From positions 4,030,001 through 4,094,000 of the forward strand of contig NZ_CP030840.1 in the NCBI RefSeq assembly GCF_003330725.1: 64,000 nt of DNA, written 5' to 3'. The translations under genes and the position numbers were made by a program. Below are positions 43,555-55,117 of the stretch, one piece after another. The notes beneath the pieces are model-generated. The model saw only the letters and a list, made by a program, of their open reading frames with translations. It did not search any database and had not been told where the DNA came from. The DNA is from Acidisarcina polymorpha (lineage in GTDB: Bacteria > Acidobacteriota > Terriglobia > Terriglobales > Acidobacteriaceae). Numbering within the stretch: position 1 is the stretch's first letter; each line of letters begins with the position of its first letter.

Positions 43555-43580
43555 GCTACCCTTCTGGATCAGAGGGTAGC
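43555..43580 (-). terminator. Terminator after gyrB
   Basis: Arms GCTACCCT (43555-43562) and AGGGTAGC (43573-43580) form an 8-bp stem with a 10-base loop. On the leftward strand the stem is followed by TTTCGTTTT, as expected for an intrinsic terminator, 26 bases after the gyrB stop. Confidence 0.75.
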
Positions 43581-43605
43581 TTGAATAGGGAAACGCCACT
43601 TCGTT

Positions 43606-46578
<2,973 letters not shown>

Positions 46579-46761
46579 ATGGTGCGGATTCTGGTTCGTG
46601 GCTTAACGGCCGCTCTGATCGTCGGCGGGATGCTGGCTGCCGGTCACATCCAAGTGAACAGCGTGACCCGGCAGTTGCAGTTCAAAACCGCTTCTGAGGG
46701 GATGCCGGTTCCGGCTTGTCCGCCCAACGACGTCAATGCATGCAATATCGATACCTGGTAG
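46579..46761 (+). CDS. Small exported peptide, 60 residues
   Basis: The frame encodes a product with MVRILVRGLTAALIVGGMLA as a signal-like opening, cut near AGH, and a mature part of about 38 residues with two Cys (VPACPPNDVNACNIDTW). The pair of Cys suggests a disulfide or metal site if exported. The start has only a weak site (AAAGGCAAG). It matches no family I know. The clean signal peptide argues for a real gene. Confidence 0.45.
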   Translation: MVRILVRGLTAALIVGGMLAAGHIQVNSVTRQLQFKTASEGMPVPACPPNDVNACNIDTW

Positions 46762-46802
46762 CAGCCGCGTTGTGGTGTCGCCATAGGGTTCGTTGATTTT
46801 TT

Positions 46803-46846
46803 TTGTACCTTCAACTATTCGCGATATGCTCTAATCTCGAATAGTT
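46803..46846 (+). promoter_or_regulatory. Promoter with overlapping inverted repeat
   Basis: TTGTAC (46803-46808) and TATGCT (46825-46830) are 16 bases apart, a good vegetative promoter. A perfect dyad AACTATTCG (46813-46821) / CGAATAGTT (46838-46846) straddles the -10, so a repressor bound there would block transcription. The next start codon is at 46855, so the transcript leader would be under 20 bases. Confidence 0.5.
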
Positions 46847-46854
46847 TGGTATGT

Positions 46855-47730
46855 ATGAGCTACCTGCCGGGAGTCAGTCTGTTGGCGACCGCCGAGCCGA
46901 TCTTGCTCGCGTTGACGCTCTGCGCCTTCCTGAAGGCAGGGATTTACAAGCGTTTCCCATGGTTTGGCGCCTATCTGGGCTTCCGGTTGTCCATCTACGC
47001 CGTCTTGAACCTCCTACTGTACTCCGCCCGAGGGCGGTTCTTGGAAGACCACATCGCCTACAACGCCTACTATTACATCTACTGGGTAGGGTACCTGGCG
47101 CAGGCTGCAGTCTCTTTTTTGGTGATTCAAGAGGTATTTCGCCACCTCATGGATCCGCTACCTGGTCTTGGAAAGCTGGGATTAATTGCTTTCCGGTGGG
47201 TGACCCTGAGTTCGGTTTTGATTGCCGGAGTCCTGGCGGTCTTCCCAGTGGCCTCGGGAAGGGATTTGCTGCTCTCTGCCGCTAGCAGTGTCATGCGCTG
47301 TGTCAGCGTCCTCGAGCTTTGCCTGCTCGCCTTCATCGTTCTCTCTATGGAAACGCTGCAGATTTCACTCCGCAGCCAGGATTTCGGCGTTGCGCTCGGC
47401 TTAGGAATGGTGGCCGCCTCCGAGCTGGTCAATTCCGCTGTGAACTTAGGCCCTTCGTCATTTGCCTTGGCTACGAGTTATGCCTGCAACATCTTCCTCG
47501 CTTTGGCCGCGGTGGTTTGGATTGCATATTTCCTCAAATTGGGGGCCGCAGCCAAACCCGCCGCACTCCCCGTAGGTTCACCTTTGTTGCGGTGGAATGA
47601 GATTGCGGGTGCGCTTGGTCACCCGCCGCCGCATGTGGCGCTTGGCTCCTCGAGCGAGTTCTTCCTTCATGACGTGGAAAAGGCCGTGGACAAAGTCCTG
47701 GAGAAGAACTCCATGAATCCCGCCCGATGA
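46855..47730 (+). CDS. Integral membrane protein of unknown function
   Basis: The product has 291 residues from ATG 46855 (MSYLPGVSLLATAEPILLAL); a TTG at 46846 is an alternative. Six or seven hydrophobic helices cover residues 5-235, with an aromatic YNAYYYIYWVGYLAQ segment, and the last 60 residues are hydrophilic and begin PLLRWNEIAGALG. I know of no characterised relative; proteins of this shape are common in Acidobacteria. A promoter with an overlapping dyad lies directly upstream, so expression is probably regulated. It stands alone, convergent with the ribosomal protein genes. Confidence 0.7.
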   Translation: MSYLPGVSLLATAEPILLALTLCAFLKAGIYKRFPWFGAYLGFRLSIYAVLNLLLYSARGRFLEDHIAYNAYYYIYWVGYLAQAAVSFLVIQEVFRHLMDPLPGLGKLGLIAFRWVTLSSVLIAGVLAVFPVASGRDLLLSAASSVMRCVSVLELCLLAFIVLSMETLQISLRSQDFGVALGLGMVAASELVNSAVNLGPSSFALATSYACNIFLALAAVVWIAYFLKLGAAAKPAALPVGSPLLRWNEIAGALGHPPPHVALGSSSEFFLHDVEKAVDKVLEKNSMNPAR

Positions 47731-47890
47731 AGCAGAAATATGGTGACTGAAAGGCGAGGAAGCGAACTCGGCAGCCACTTTCCCTTGGATAAGACCTACA
47801 GACGTGGTTTTCGGTGCTAATCCTCGACACCATCTAGAGGGTAAATGGGCCATCTGGATCTCGAGCTTGAAGGGGCTTGACCCACAAGCA

Positions 47891-47920
47891 AAAAGCCCGG
47901 CGCCAGGCGCTCGGGCTTTA
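47891..47920. terminator. Bidirectional terminator
   Basis: AAAGCCCG (47892-47899) pairs with CGGGCTTT (47912-47919), and GCGCC with GGCGC inside, giving a strong GC stem with A-run before and T-run after. It lies 20 bases past the end of the L27 gene (leftward) and after the membrane-protein gene (rightward), so it can serve both. Confidence 0.85.
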
Positions 47921-47939
47921 AACTACTTCCTGGAATGGA

Positions 47940-48230
47940 CTAGTCAGCAGCTACTTCGGTCGGAGCGTTTGCCGCCGCGACCGGCTCGATAGCCACGTAG
48001 CGACCGGTCTTGCCGCGATCGATAAATTTCACACGTCCGGAGATCTTGGCGAAGAGCGTGTCATCGCTGCCGCGCCCTACATTCAATCCAGGCTTCAGTT
48101 TGGTTCCGCGCTGGCGAACGATGATCGATCCTCCGGTGACGACCTCACCACCGAACTTCTTGACTCCAAGCCGCTGCGCATTGGAGTCGCGGCCGTTCTT
48201 TGAACTTCCAAGCCCCTTTTTGTGTGCCAT
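47940..48230 (-). CDS. rpmA: 50S ribosomal protein L27
   Basis: The product has 96 residues with the L27 opening [20 protein letters not shown] and the conserved [18 protein letters not shown] and [19 protein letters not shown]. No cleavable N-terminal extension is present (unlike Firmicutes). It supports tRNA placement at the peptidyl-transferase centre. It lies 63 bp downstream of the L21 gene, the usual order. Confidence 0.97.
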   Translation of the reverse strand: MAHKKGLGSSKNGRDSNAQRLGVKKFGGEVVTGGSIIVRQRGTKLKPGLNVGRGSDDTLFAKISGRVKFIDRGKTGRYVAIEPVAAANAPTEVAAD

Positions 48231-48293
48231 CTCTTAATCCTCATGCTCTCGGGAGCAGGCCCCCGGTCGAATATTCTCAATCAAAATAGTGGC

Positions 48294-48623
48294 TCAGTTC
48301 GCCGAAGTGTAGGACGCGCCATCAACCTGGATTTCATTGATACGAACTTCGGTGTAGGACTGCCGATGGCCCTGCAGCTTCTTGTACTGCTTTTTGCGCT
48401 TGTAGTGAAATACCAGCACCTTAGCCCCGCGGCCTTCACTGACCACCGTACCGAGCACTTTCGCGCCGGCCGGCTGCGTGACCGAACCGGATTCTCCCGA
48501 GACGGCGAGCACTTCGCTGAACTCCACGGTGCTGTTATCACCAGCTTCGGTCTTCTCTATCTTCAGTACGTCGCCTGGCGCGACGCGATACTGCTTTCCA
48601 CCGGTGCGAATCACTGCGTACAT
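48294..48623 (-). CDS. rplU: 50S ribosomal protein L21
   Basis: The product has 109 residues from ATG 48623 (MYAVIRTGGKQYRVAPGDVL), with a GGAGAAAAG site upstream; the longer frame to 48785 is not supported. It has AKVLVFHYKRKKQYKKLQGH and the closing YTEVRINEIQ typical of L21. It binds 23S rRNA together with L20. It precedes the L27 gene in the same leftward unit. Confidence 0.96.
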   Translation of the reverse strand: MYAVIRTGGKQYRVAPGDVLKIEKTEAGDNSTVEFSEVLAVSGESGSVTQPAGAKVLGTVVSEGRGAKVLVFHYKRKKQYKKLQGHRQSYTEVRINEIQVDGASYTSAN

Positions 48624-49087
48624 AACTTTTCTCCAGCGTCCCAAACTGCCTGAGAACGCTATCCAATCCAATCGAAATCTGGTTAGCCGATGCAGACGGC
48701 AGAATTGGCGCATTGACTGGGGCTCACTCGACCTAGCTGGGCTAGTCCCGCCACTCATTCCCTGGTCCCAGCAATCATTTTCCAAACCAGGAGTTTCTCG
48801 GCGACCTCATTCATCGCTTTAGAAAGCCTGACAATGGAACGCGCTGGAACAACTGCCGAACTTTTTAAGTCTATCGGTACGGGAAGCGGCGGTCAATGCT
48901 TAAGAACGCTCCCCGCTGAATTATTTGCGAGATCGTCGCTGATTGAGCTAGACTGAAAGTTCTGCGGGTACGGCAGTTTCGACCCATGCAGACGAGGCGC
49001 GATCCGCCCTCCAAAGTACCGCTTCAAGAAATTTAAAGACACTTGGCGGCGCGAGCTACCGAAGAATTCGATTGGATGGAGTTAGTT
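48624..49087 (+). other. 464-bp divergent region between rplU and rpmB
   Basis: No gene supported. It should hold the promoters for the leftward L21-L27 unit and the rightward L28 gene. Open frames here are extensions of rplU or chance. No r-protein leader structure could be recognised with confidence. Confidence 0.35.
48925..48954 (+). promoter_or_regulatory. rpmB: Promoter candidate for rpmB
   Basis: TTGCGA (48925-48930) and TAGACT (48949-48954) are 18 bases apart, a fair vegetative promoter about 130 bases before the L28 start. The assignment is by consensus only. Confidence 0.35.
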
Positions 49088-49276
49088 ATGGCACAGATTT
49101 GCCAGGTCTGCGGTAAGGGTCCGCAGTTCGGAAACAATATCTCTCACGCACACAATATCAGCCGCCGGCGCTGGAACGTGAACCTGCGCCCCGTTAAAGC
49201 TAAGGTCGAAGGCGGAGCAAAGCGAATTCGGGTCTGCACTCGCTGCATTAAAGCCGGGAAGATCGTCAAGGCCTAG
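49088..49276 (+). CDS. rpmB: 50S ribosomal protein L28
   Basis: The product has 62 residues from ATG 49088, 7 bases after GGAG. It has MAQICQVCGKGPQFGNNISH, NISRRRWNVNLRPV and RVCTRCIKAGKI, typical of L28, with two CxxC pairs that bind zinc (the zinc-bearing form of this protein). It stands alone and is divergent from the L21-L27 unit. Confidence 0.96.
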   Translation: MAQICQVCGKGPQFGNNISHAHNISRRRWNVNLRPVKAKVEGGAKRIRVCTRCIKAGKIVKA

Positions 49277-49393
49277 CCTTTATCCTTCTTTCAGTACGCC
49301 TACCTTTCCGATCCTTCAAATCCGAGGCTGGAGGCTGAAACCAAGTCCCCAGCCCTTCTTACCAAGAACGGTCTTTCCTGCCGGGCTTTCTTT

Positions 49394-49804
49394 TCATTCT
49401 GCCTTTTCAAAATCCAAAGCAGCCGAGTTGATGCAGTAGCGGAGCCCGGTTGGTTTAGGGCCGTCGGGGAAAACATGCCCAAGGTGGGCGCCACACCGAG
49501 CGCAGGTCGCTTCGATCCGGCGCATTCCCAGGCTGTTGTCCTCATGAGTTTCAACCGCGCTTGAGTCGACCGGCAGATAAAAGCTCGGCCAACCACTGCC
49601 TGACTCAAACTTTGTATCGGATTTGAACAACTCCGCTCCACAGGCGACGCAATGGTACATGCCGTCGGCGTGGTTCCGGTAGAGTGCTCCGGTAAAGGGG
49701 CGCTCCGTGCCTTTTTCACGAGTAATGTGGTACTGCTCGGGCGTCAGCTTCTCGCGCCACTCGGCGTCCGACTTCTCAATCTTCTCTACTTTGGTCTCCG
49801 ACAT
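49394..49804 (-). CDS. msrB: Peptide methionine (R)-S-oxide reductase
   Basis: The product has 136 residues from ATG 49804, preceded by GGGAGAG; the frame extends to 49846 without support. Zinc-binding pairs are CVACGAELF and [12 protein letters not shown], the active site lies in SGSGWPSFY, and the catalytic Cys is in [10 protein letters not shown]. It repairs oxidised methionine in proteins using thioredoxin. No msrA is next to it. It is divergent from ndk. Confidence 0.95.
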   Translation of the reverse strand: MSETKVEKIEKSDAEWREKLTPEQYHITREKGTERPFTGALYRNHADGMYHCVACGAELFKSDTKFESGSGWPSFYLPVDSSAVETHEDNSLGMRRIEATCARCGAHLGHVFPDGPKPTGLRYCINSAALDFEKAE

Positions 49805-49923
49805 AGTCAATCTCTCCCAATGAATTAGATGAATCCACAGCTGCATAGTTACATGCGCGCAACCCAGACCCCACAGAGACTGCTCTACACTGGAAACATA
49901 ACAATTTGAATCAGGAGAAGTCC

Positions 49924-50340
49924 GTGTCTGAACGCACCTTCAGCATTATCAAGCCCGACGCCGTGCGCAAGGGGTACACTGCCGCAATTCTCGCCGAAAT
50001 CGAAAAGGCTGGTTTCAAGATTGTAGGCCTCAAGAAGATCTCTATCTCGAAAGTCCAAGCAGAGGGCTTCTATGCAGTTCATAGTGCTCGTCCCTTCTTC
50101 GACTCGTTGACCACCTTCATGTCTTCCGGGTCTATCGTTCCGCTGGTCCTTGAGAAGGACAACGCCATCGCCGACCTGCGCAAGCTCATGGGCGCGACCA
50201 ATCCCGCGAACGCTGAGGAGGGAACCATCCGCAAGAAGTTTGCGGGATCGATTGAGGAAAATGCGATCCACGGCTCCGACGCGCCAGAGACGGCCGCATT
50301 TGAAATCGGCTATTTCTTCGCGGGATACGAATTGGCATAG
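49924..50340 (+). CDS. ndk: Nucleoside diphosphate kinase
   Basis: The product has 138 residues from GTG 49924, 5 bases after CAGGAGAAG; a longer frame from TTG 49906 is less likely. It shows [17 protein letters not shown], the Kpn loop region around [11 protein letters not shown] and the catalytic His in [20 protein letters not shown]. It keeps NTP pools in balance by moving gamma phosphates through a phospho-His. Typical length. Stand-alone gene. Confidence 0.96.
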   Translation: MSERTFSIIKPDAVRKGYTAAILAEIEKAGFKIVGLKKISISKVQAEGFYAVHSARPFFDSLTTFMSSGSIVPLVLEKDNAIADLRKLMGATNPANAEEGTIRKKFAGSIEENAIHGSDAPETAAFEIGYFFAGYELA

Positions 50341-50549
50341 GACTGAAGTTCCGTTGCTAAAACGCCGAAGCACCACGTCGACAGACTGTCCCTTCAGGGA
50401 AAAGCTGCAGGAATGACTTTAAGCCCGAGCCGTACCTCTGCTTCACAGTCGCTCTCAGCTCTTCAGTTGCCAGCCTTCTGGAATGGCAGCTGAAGAGCCC
50501 GAAGCAATTAAACTGAGACTCGCAGCTGCCGCGATCTGCATGCCGCTTC

Positions 50550-51539
50550 ATGGAATTCACTAACCTCAACAATGGGAATGTCTCGCGGATCGGCCTAGGC
50601 ACCTGGGCGCTTGGCGGCCTTGATTGGGGCAACGTCTCCGATCAGGATGCCATCGCTACCTGCCTTGCCATCTTCGAGCATGGCATCAACCTGATCGACA
50701 CCGCTCCCGTTTATGGGAATGGACGCGCCGAAGAGGTCGTTGGCAAGGCCATTCGCGAACACGGCCATCGTGAAGACTTCTACATCGCCACCAAGGCCGG
50801 TCTGGAGCGAGGGACGGAAGGCATCGTTGCCAAGGTAACGCCAGAGAGGCTGCGCCAGGAGCTGAGCGCTTCGCTCACCCGTCTCGACACCGATTACATC
50901 GATCTTTATCAAATTCACTGGCCCGATACCGCCGAACCGCTTGAAGCAGCTGCCGAGCAGATGCTCAAGTTCTACGATGCCGGAGCTATCCGCGCCATTG
51001 GCGTTAGCAATTTTTCTCCTGAACAGATGGATGTGTTCCGTGCCGTCGCGCCGCTCCACTCCTGTCAGCCACCGTACAACATCTTCGAACGGGCGATCGA
51101 TGCGGACGTGCTCCCTTACTGCCGTCGACACTCCATCGCGGTGCTGGCTTACAGTGCTATATGCCGGAGCCTCCTGGGTGGACGGTTAGCGGCAACCCAG
51201 CAGTTTGACGCCAGCGACATCCGCAGCGTCGATCCCAAATTCCAGCAGCCGCGCTTCAGTCAGTACCTTGACGCCGTTGCGCGCCTCGATCGGTTCGCGC
51301 GAGAGCGTTACGGGAAGCGGGTCTTGCATCTGGCTCTCCGCTGGGTGTTGGACCGGTCCGGTGTGAGTGTGGCCTTGTTCGGAGCCAGGCACCCCGCGCA
51401 ATTGGAGGCAGTCGAAGAAGTTATGGACTGGAATCTCGACGCCGCAGGCTTCGAGGAAATTGACGCAATCGTCACCGAGACGGTCCTCGATCCGGTTGGA
51501 CCAGAGTACCTGGCGCCGGCGCACCGCATCAGCGCCTAA
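50550..51539 (+). CDS. Aldo/keto reductase
   Basis: The product has 329 residues with the TIM-barrel AKR motifs: RIGLGTWALGGLDWG, LIDTAPVYGNGRAEEVVGKA with the catalytic Asp and Tyr, DFYIATKAGLERG with Lys, and DLYQIHWPDTAEP with His. The C-terminus has VALFGARHPAQLEAVEE, which binds NADPH. The group (YajO/PdxI-like and general stress AKRs) reduces carbonyls of varied origin; the substrate cannot be told. It is followed by a perfect terminator hairpin. Confidence 0.92.
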   Translation: MEFTNLNNGNVSRIGLGTWALGGLDWGNVSDQDAIATCLAIFEHGINLIDTAPVYGNGRAEEVVGKAIREHGHREDFYIATKAGLERGTEGIVAKVTPERLRQELSASLTRLDTDYIDLYQIHWPDTAEPLEAAAEQMLKFYDAGAIRAIGVSNFSPEQMDVFRAVAPLHSCQPPYNIFERAIDADVLPYCRRHSIAVLAYSAICRSLLGGRLAATQQFDASDIRSVDPKFQQPRFSQYLDAVARLDRFARERYGKRVLHLALRWVLDRSGVSVALFGARHPAQLEAVEEVMDWNLDAAGFEEIDAIVTETVLDPVGPEYLAPAHRISA

Positions 51540-51560
51540 GAAGGATCTCCCAAAATGAAG

Positions 51561-51587
51561 AAAAGCGCCGAGGTTATCGGCGCTTTT
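51561..51587 (+). terminator. Intrinsic terminator after aldo/keto reductase gene
   Basis: AAAAGCGCCGA (51561-51571) and TCGGCGCTTTT (51577-51587) form a perfect 11-bp stem with a 5-base loop, followed by CCTTC. A-rich before, T-rich inside the 3' arm, so it may work in both directions. Confidence 0.88.
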
Positions 51588-51713
51588 CCTTCGATAAAAA
51601 TGAGAGCCTACGAGACGCTTCTGATAAGCGGTTCCAGCTGCGCCTTTCGCCCGCAGGCTCCCTGCTTGGAAGTCTGTCCGGATCTGCTTTCAGGGGATCC
51701 GGGAAGAGCTTGG

Positions 51714-52094
51714 CTATTCGCCGCCGATCGATGTGGTGGCGCTCACACCGCGCTTGTTATTGCGATCGAGGTTCGGTGTGACTCGCGTTCCCAATTGAAT
51801 GCTCTTCAAGGCATAGTCTGTGCCGGTGGTATCAAACTTGACGAGGGCAGCAGTCGCGGCGGGCTCTGCTGGGCCTACCGTCCAGGTGAGGTGCTTGCTC
51901 TGGTCGGCCTTGTTGGCCAGGGTCACGAAGCTGTTGCCGGCATCCAACACGACGTCATAGGTTCCCGCTGGAAAGGACTGGCCCTTGGCTGTGAAGCTGA
52001 ATGGAACGTCCACACGTGACTGAGTGGCCGCAAATGCGGCGCTGGAGCAGAGAGCGGCCGCGGTAAGTACGAGAGTCCTAAAGGTGATTCGCAT
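51714..52094 (-). CDS. Small exported beta protein (FPAG-x-Y family)
   Basis: The product has 126 residues from ATG 52094, which has a GGAGG site 8 bases upstream; the frame runs on to 52172 without support. MRITFRTLVLTAAALCSSAA is a Sec signal cut near AFAATQ. The mature part repeats the blocks of the protein at 17204-17593: GQSFPAGTYDVVLDAG, WTVGPAE, VKFDTTG, IQLGTRVTPNLD. It is therefore a paralogue. No catalytic residues are visible; a surface or periplasmic structural role is possible. It lies between an aldo/keto reductase gene and a winged-helix regulator gene. Confidence 0.8.
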   Translation of the reverse strand: MRITFRTLVLTAAALCSSAAFAATQSRVDVPFSFTAKGQSFPAGTYDVVLDAGNSFVTLANKADQSKHLTWTVGPAEPAATAALVKFDTTGTDYALKSIQLGTRVTPNLDRNNKRGVSATTSIGGE

Positions 52095-52335
52095 GTTGAT
52101 GTCCTCCAACGAAAAGAACAATACCCCGGCCTCATGACACCTGGTGTCAAATTGCTGTCTAGTTGTTGTCAAACTTTCTTTGACGGATATGGAGCGCCTG
52201 AAGGCTCGAGAATAAAGTAACTACGATGGTGACAAATAGGTGAGAGCGCGCAAAAATCACGACCCTCACAGGCATGTTCGGAGTTGCAGTCAGAAGGGAA
52301 TTGATGAAAGGAACACAGTGGTTAAGTCGGAGAAT

Positions 52336-54159
52336 CTATGCAGAAAGCGCTTCAGAGAGCGCCTGGTCGCCGGCCGGCATGTGTAGAAGAAATCTACGCG
52401 TCGCGGCGACCCGTTCTGGTTCGGGAAGGTTTTCGATCAGCTTCTCCGCCTGACGCATGCGTTGCGATGCTTCTACCTGGTCTCCGCGGCGTAGGTAGGC
52501 TTGGGCCGATACTGCCAAAGCCTCGGCAGCGCGCAGCCAGTCGCCTGCGGCCTCGAAATGGATTGCCAACTCGGAGGCGATATTCTGCTCCCGCCCTGCG
52601 AAGAGTTGTAGCAGCCTCTCCGCGACCCGCAAATGCCTCCGCGCTCGACGGGAAGATGATTGACGCTTGTAGAGCACCTCGCGATAAAGCCCATGTGCGA
52701 AGACGTAGAAAGCGGACTGAGTACCATCTGGCAATTCATCGTGACCGGCCGGATGAAGGAAGTGGAGCCGCCTGGTCAGTTTTTCGTACTGATCTTCAAT
52801 CTCCTCGAGGTCTTCCTTGAGCGCTGCGGCGGCAGCCCAGGCTGGAAAGACGATGCCGATCAGGCTGGCAGCCTCAAGCAGCCGCTGATCGGTGGCATCG
52901 AGCCTTTCGATCTGGAGTTCGATTAACTCAGACAGCGCCGATGGGACGCCCAGGTCGATCTTGGCCAGCGGGGTGGTAAGCTGCCAGGTCTCATCCTGCC
53001 GGCGAAGATAATCCAGAGAGATAAGATGTTCGAGGACGGCGATCATGAAGAGCGGATTGCCCTCGGAATGCTGATGCAGAAATGCCGCCAGCCCGGCTGG
53101 AAGCTTGTTCTGATGGAGTTCGCGCGCCAGGTATTCCGCGACCGCGGTCCGCTCCAGTGGGCGCAGCGCCATCTCACACCCGAGTTTGCGGGTAACCAGA
53201 TCCTGTTTCAAGCCTTTCAGCGGATGCTGTGAGTCGCTGACATCTGCGGGCCGATAAGTCACGATCAACATCAGCTTGGCCTGGGCACGCCGCCGGGCTA
53301 GCGCGGAAATCAGATCTAAGGTCGAATTATCGGCCCAATGCAGGTCCTCAAAGACGAGAATCAAGGGTGTCTCGGTAGCGATCGATTCGATGGCATCACA
53401 GATCTCCCCCAGCATCCGGTCGGGCTGCATTCCATCGACGGGAATGGTCGAAATTGAGTGAGAGGGCATTTCAGAGGTCATGACCACCGGTAGTCTGGCA
53501 TGCCAGTTTGGCGCTTTCTGCTGCAGAATCCTCAGATTCCGGCCCTCACCAGCGTCGGTGCAGAGCTGTGTCAGGGCTTCCATGACTGGATAGTACGGTT
53601 CCTTGCCGCCAAACCCTTCGACGCTCTGGCCGCGCGCAATCTGGGTCTGCCCTTCTCCGCCCAAGCGGCGGCAGAATGCATCCACCAGCGCCGTCTTTCC
53701 AATGCCGACTTCGCCGGTGATGAAGATCAGCTGGCGATCGCCGCCAATAGCCGTGTCCATCGCTTTCGTGAGCTCGCCAAATTCGGCTGCACGCCCGGGA
53801 AGTTCGGGGGATTGGGGCAGCCCTGGCTTTTTCTCGTAGCCGGCGGTGTGCGAGGTCTCCGCAAGCGGGGCAATGAACCGGTAGCCCCGCTTGGGGACCG
53901 TTTCAATGAAGCGCGCATTTCCAGCATCGTCGCCGAAGACTTTCCGGAGTTCCAGAACGTACGTGCGAAGCACCTGAGGCTGAACATAAGTCTCCGGCCA
54001 AAGAGCCTCGAGCAACTCGTCGTGAGTGACCAGACGCCTCGGATTTTCTACCAGGTAGCGAAGCACGGCAAACGGCTTCGGCGTCAATGGAATTCGTTCC
54101 CCATTGCGCCACAAGCACCCATTTTGAATATCGAGTTGAAAGCAGCCGAACTGCTTCAT
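52336..54159 (-). CDS. OmpR/CadC-type winged-helix regulator with AAA/STAND-type ATPase domain
   Basis: The product has 607 residues from ATG 54159 (MKQFGCFQLDIQNGCLWRNG); the frame is open to 54309 but the family starts here. Residues 1-105 form a winged helix of the Trans_reg_C type: RIPLTPKPFAVLRYLVENP, VTHDELLEALWP and IETVPKRGYRFIA. Residues 120-360 form an ATPase with Walker A TGEVGIGKTALVDAF and Walker B LILVFEDLHWADNSTLDLI, as in AAA-type STAND regulators. A helical segment follows, but the protein ends without the long TPR array that such regulators often have. It lacks a receiver domain and a membrane anchor. Input signal and target are unknown. Confidence 0.85.
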   Translation of the reverse strand: MKQFGCFQLDIQNGCLWRNGERIPLTPKPFAVLRYLVENPRRLVTHDELLEALWPETYVQPQVLRTYVLELRKVFGDDAGNARFIETVPKRGYRFIAPLAETSHTAGYEKKPGLPQSPELPGRAAEFGELTKAMDTAIGGDRQLIFITGEVGIGKTALVDAFCRRLGGEGQTQIARGQSVEGFGGKEPYYPVMEALTQLCTDAGEGRNLRILQQKAPNWHARLPVVMTSEMPSHSISTIPVDGMQPDRMLGEICDAIESIATETPLILVFEDLHWADNSTLDLISALARRRAQAKLMLIVTYRPADVSDSQHPLKGLKQDLVTRKLGCEMALRPLERTAVAEYLARELHQNKLPAGLAAFLHQHSEGNPLFMIAVLEHLISLDYLRRQDETWQLTTPLAKIDLGVPSALSELIELQIERLDATDQRLLEAASLIGIVFPAWAAAAALKEDLEEIEDQYEKLTRRLHFLHPAGHDELPDGTQSAFYVFAHGLYREVLYKRQSSSRRARRHLRVAERLLQLFAGREQNIASELAIHFEAAGDWLRAAEALAVSAQAYLRRGDQVEASQRMRQAEKLIENLPEPERVAATRRFLLHMPAGDQALSEALSA

Positions 54160-54478
54160 CGGTCCACAGCCTTGTCCAACAGACTTCCTCTTCCGAGAGT
54201 GGTTAGCAAGCCGTGAACCACTCTTAACAATTAATCCTTCATCGACATGCCAGTATTTAGACTCTTTCGCCGCTACCAGAATGTCCGATAGTGGACATCG
54301 TCTGTCCACATCCGTATAGACGTGAACTGGCGCCTAAAAATTCCACCCCACTCGCGAAGCAGGTAAGTTCATCGGCGCTATTTGTTCCAAGAGTACGTTA
54401 AAGCGCACCCTACGGTTCCAAGCCTGGAAGTGAAGGCAGTAATGAGCGAGATACTCCCAAACCGCCTTCAAGGACGCG

Positions 54479-55117
54479 CTACTTTCGCTTCTTTCTGCCC
54501 ACTTGATCGAGTCGATAGACGATCCCCACCGATAGCGCAAATTGCTCATGCAGGCCAGCTCCGCCAAAGTTGGTCAGAGTAGCGTCTGGAGAGATGCGAA
54601 ACGCCAGATTCGGAGAACGGTTCAAATCGATCGAGCCGCCAAAAGCGCCCCCAAAGGTAGTCTGATTGTTGAACAGACCAAGCGTACTGGGGGGCACGCC
54701 GTTGAGCGCCGAATTAAAATTTCCGTAGGCTCCGCCAAAGAGCGCGTGCAGGGTCAATGAAGCGTGGGGATTGCTCGGGCCGCGGTACTCTGGACCGGCC
54801 ATGAACATATGTTCGCTGACGAACGGGCCCTTGATCCCGTAAATGTTCGGGACGACCCCGGATGTACCGTAGTAGCCCCGGACATTGCCGGCGAGGGCCC
54901 AATGCTGGCGAAACCAATGTGCCGCCTGGAAGTCAAAGCCGCCAAGATTGGAGCCCTGCAGCAAGTTGGGACCCGCATTGAAGTGCGAATAAGCAATGCC
55001 CCCGTACAGCTCCCAGCGATAGTCGTAGCGCACATTAGCCAGCGAGTTATCGGTCGCCACCGCTGGCGGCGAATATACAGGAACCTGGGCGATTGCCTTC
55101 TCGCCGGTCATTGCCAA
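54479..55117 (-). CDS. Outer-membrane beta-barrel protein; signal peptide region possibly frameshifted
   Basis: The mature sequence (about 200 residues) has alternating strands such as YDYRWELYGGIAYSHF, FDFQAAHWFRQHWALAGNVR, GPFVSEHMFMAGPEYRG and ALSVGIVYRLDQVG, and is typical of small OmpA/opacity-like barrels of Acidobacteria. The start given is the TTG at 55117, but the reading frame upstream holds IFFFLIVLAMTGEKAIAQ, the core of a signal peptide, with no start codon in frame. An ATG at 55179 in another frame (MVRSIAPGVILSQQQYFF) would supply the N-terminus if the T8 run at 55128-55135 had one more or two fewer bases. So the gene is phase-shifted, a pseudogene, or carries a sequencing error. 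Confidence 0.7.
   Translation of the reverse strand: MAMTGEKAIAQVPVYSPPAVATDNSLANVRYDYRWELYGGIAYSHFNAGPNLLQGSNLGGFDFQAAHWFRQHWALAGNVRGYYGTSGVVPNIYGIKGPFVSEHMFMAGPEYRGPSNPHASLTLHALFGGAYGNFNSALNGVPPSTLGLFNNQTTFGGAFGGSIDLNRSPNLAFRISPDATLTNFGGAGLHEQFALSVGIVYRLDQVGRKKRK

Noticed and set aside
51714-52335. Operon of small exported protein with winged-helix regulator
   Set aside because: Both are leftward but separated by 241 bp, and nothing else links them; co-regulation is not supported by the sequence.
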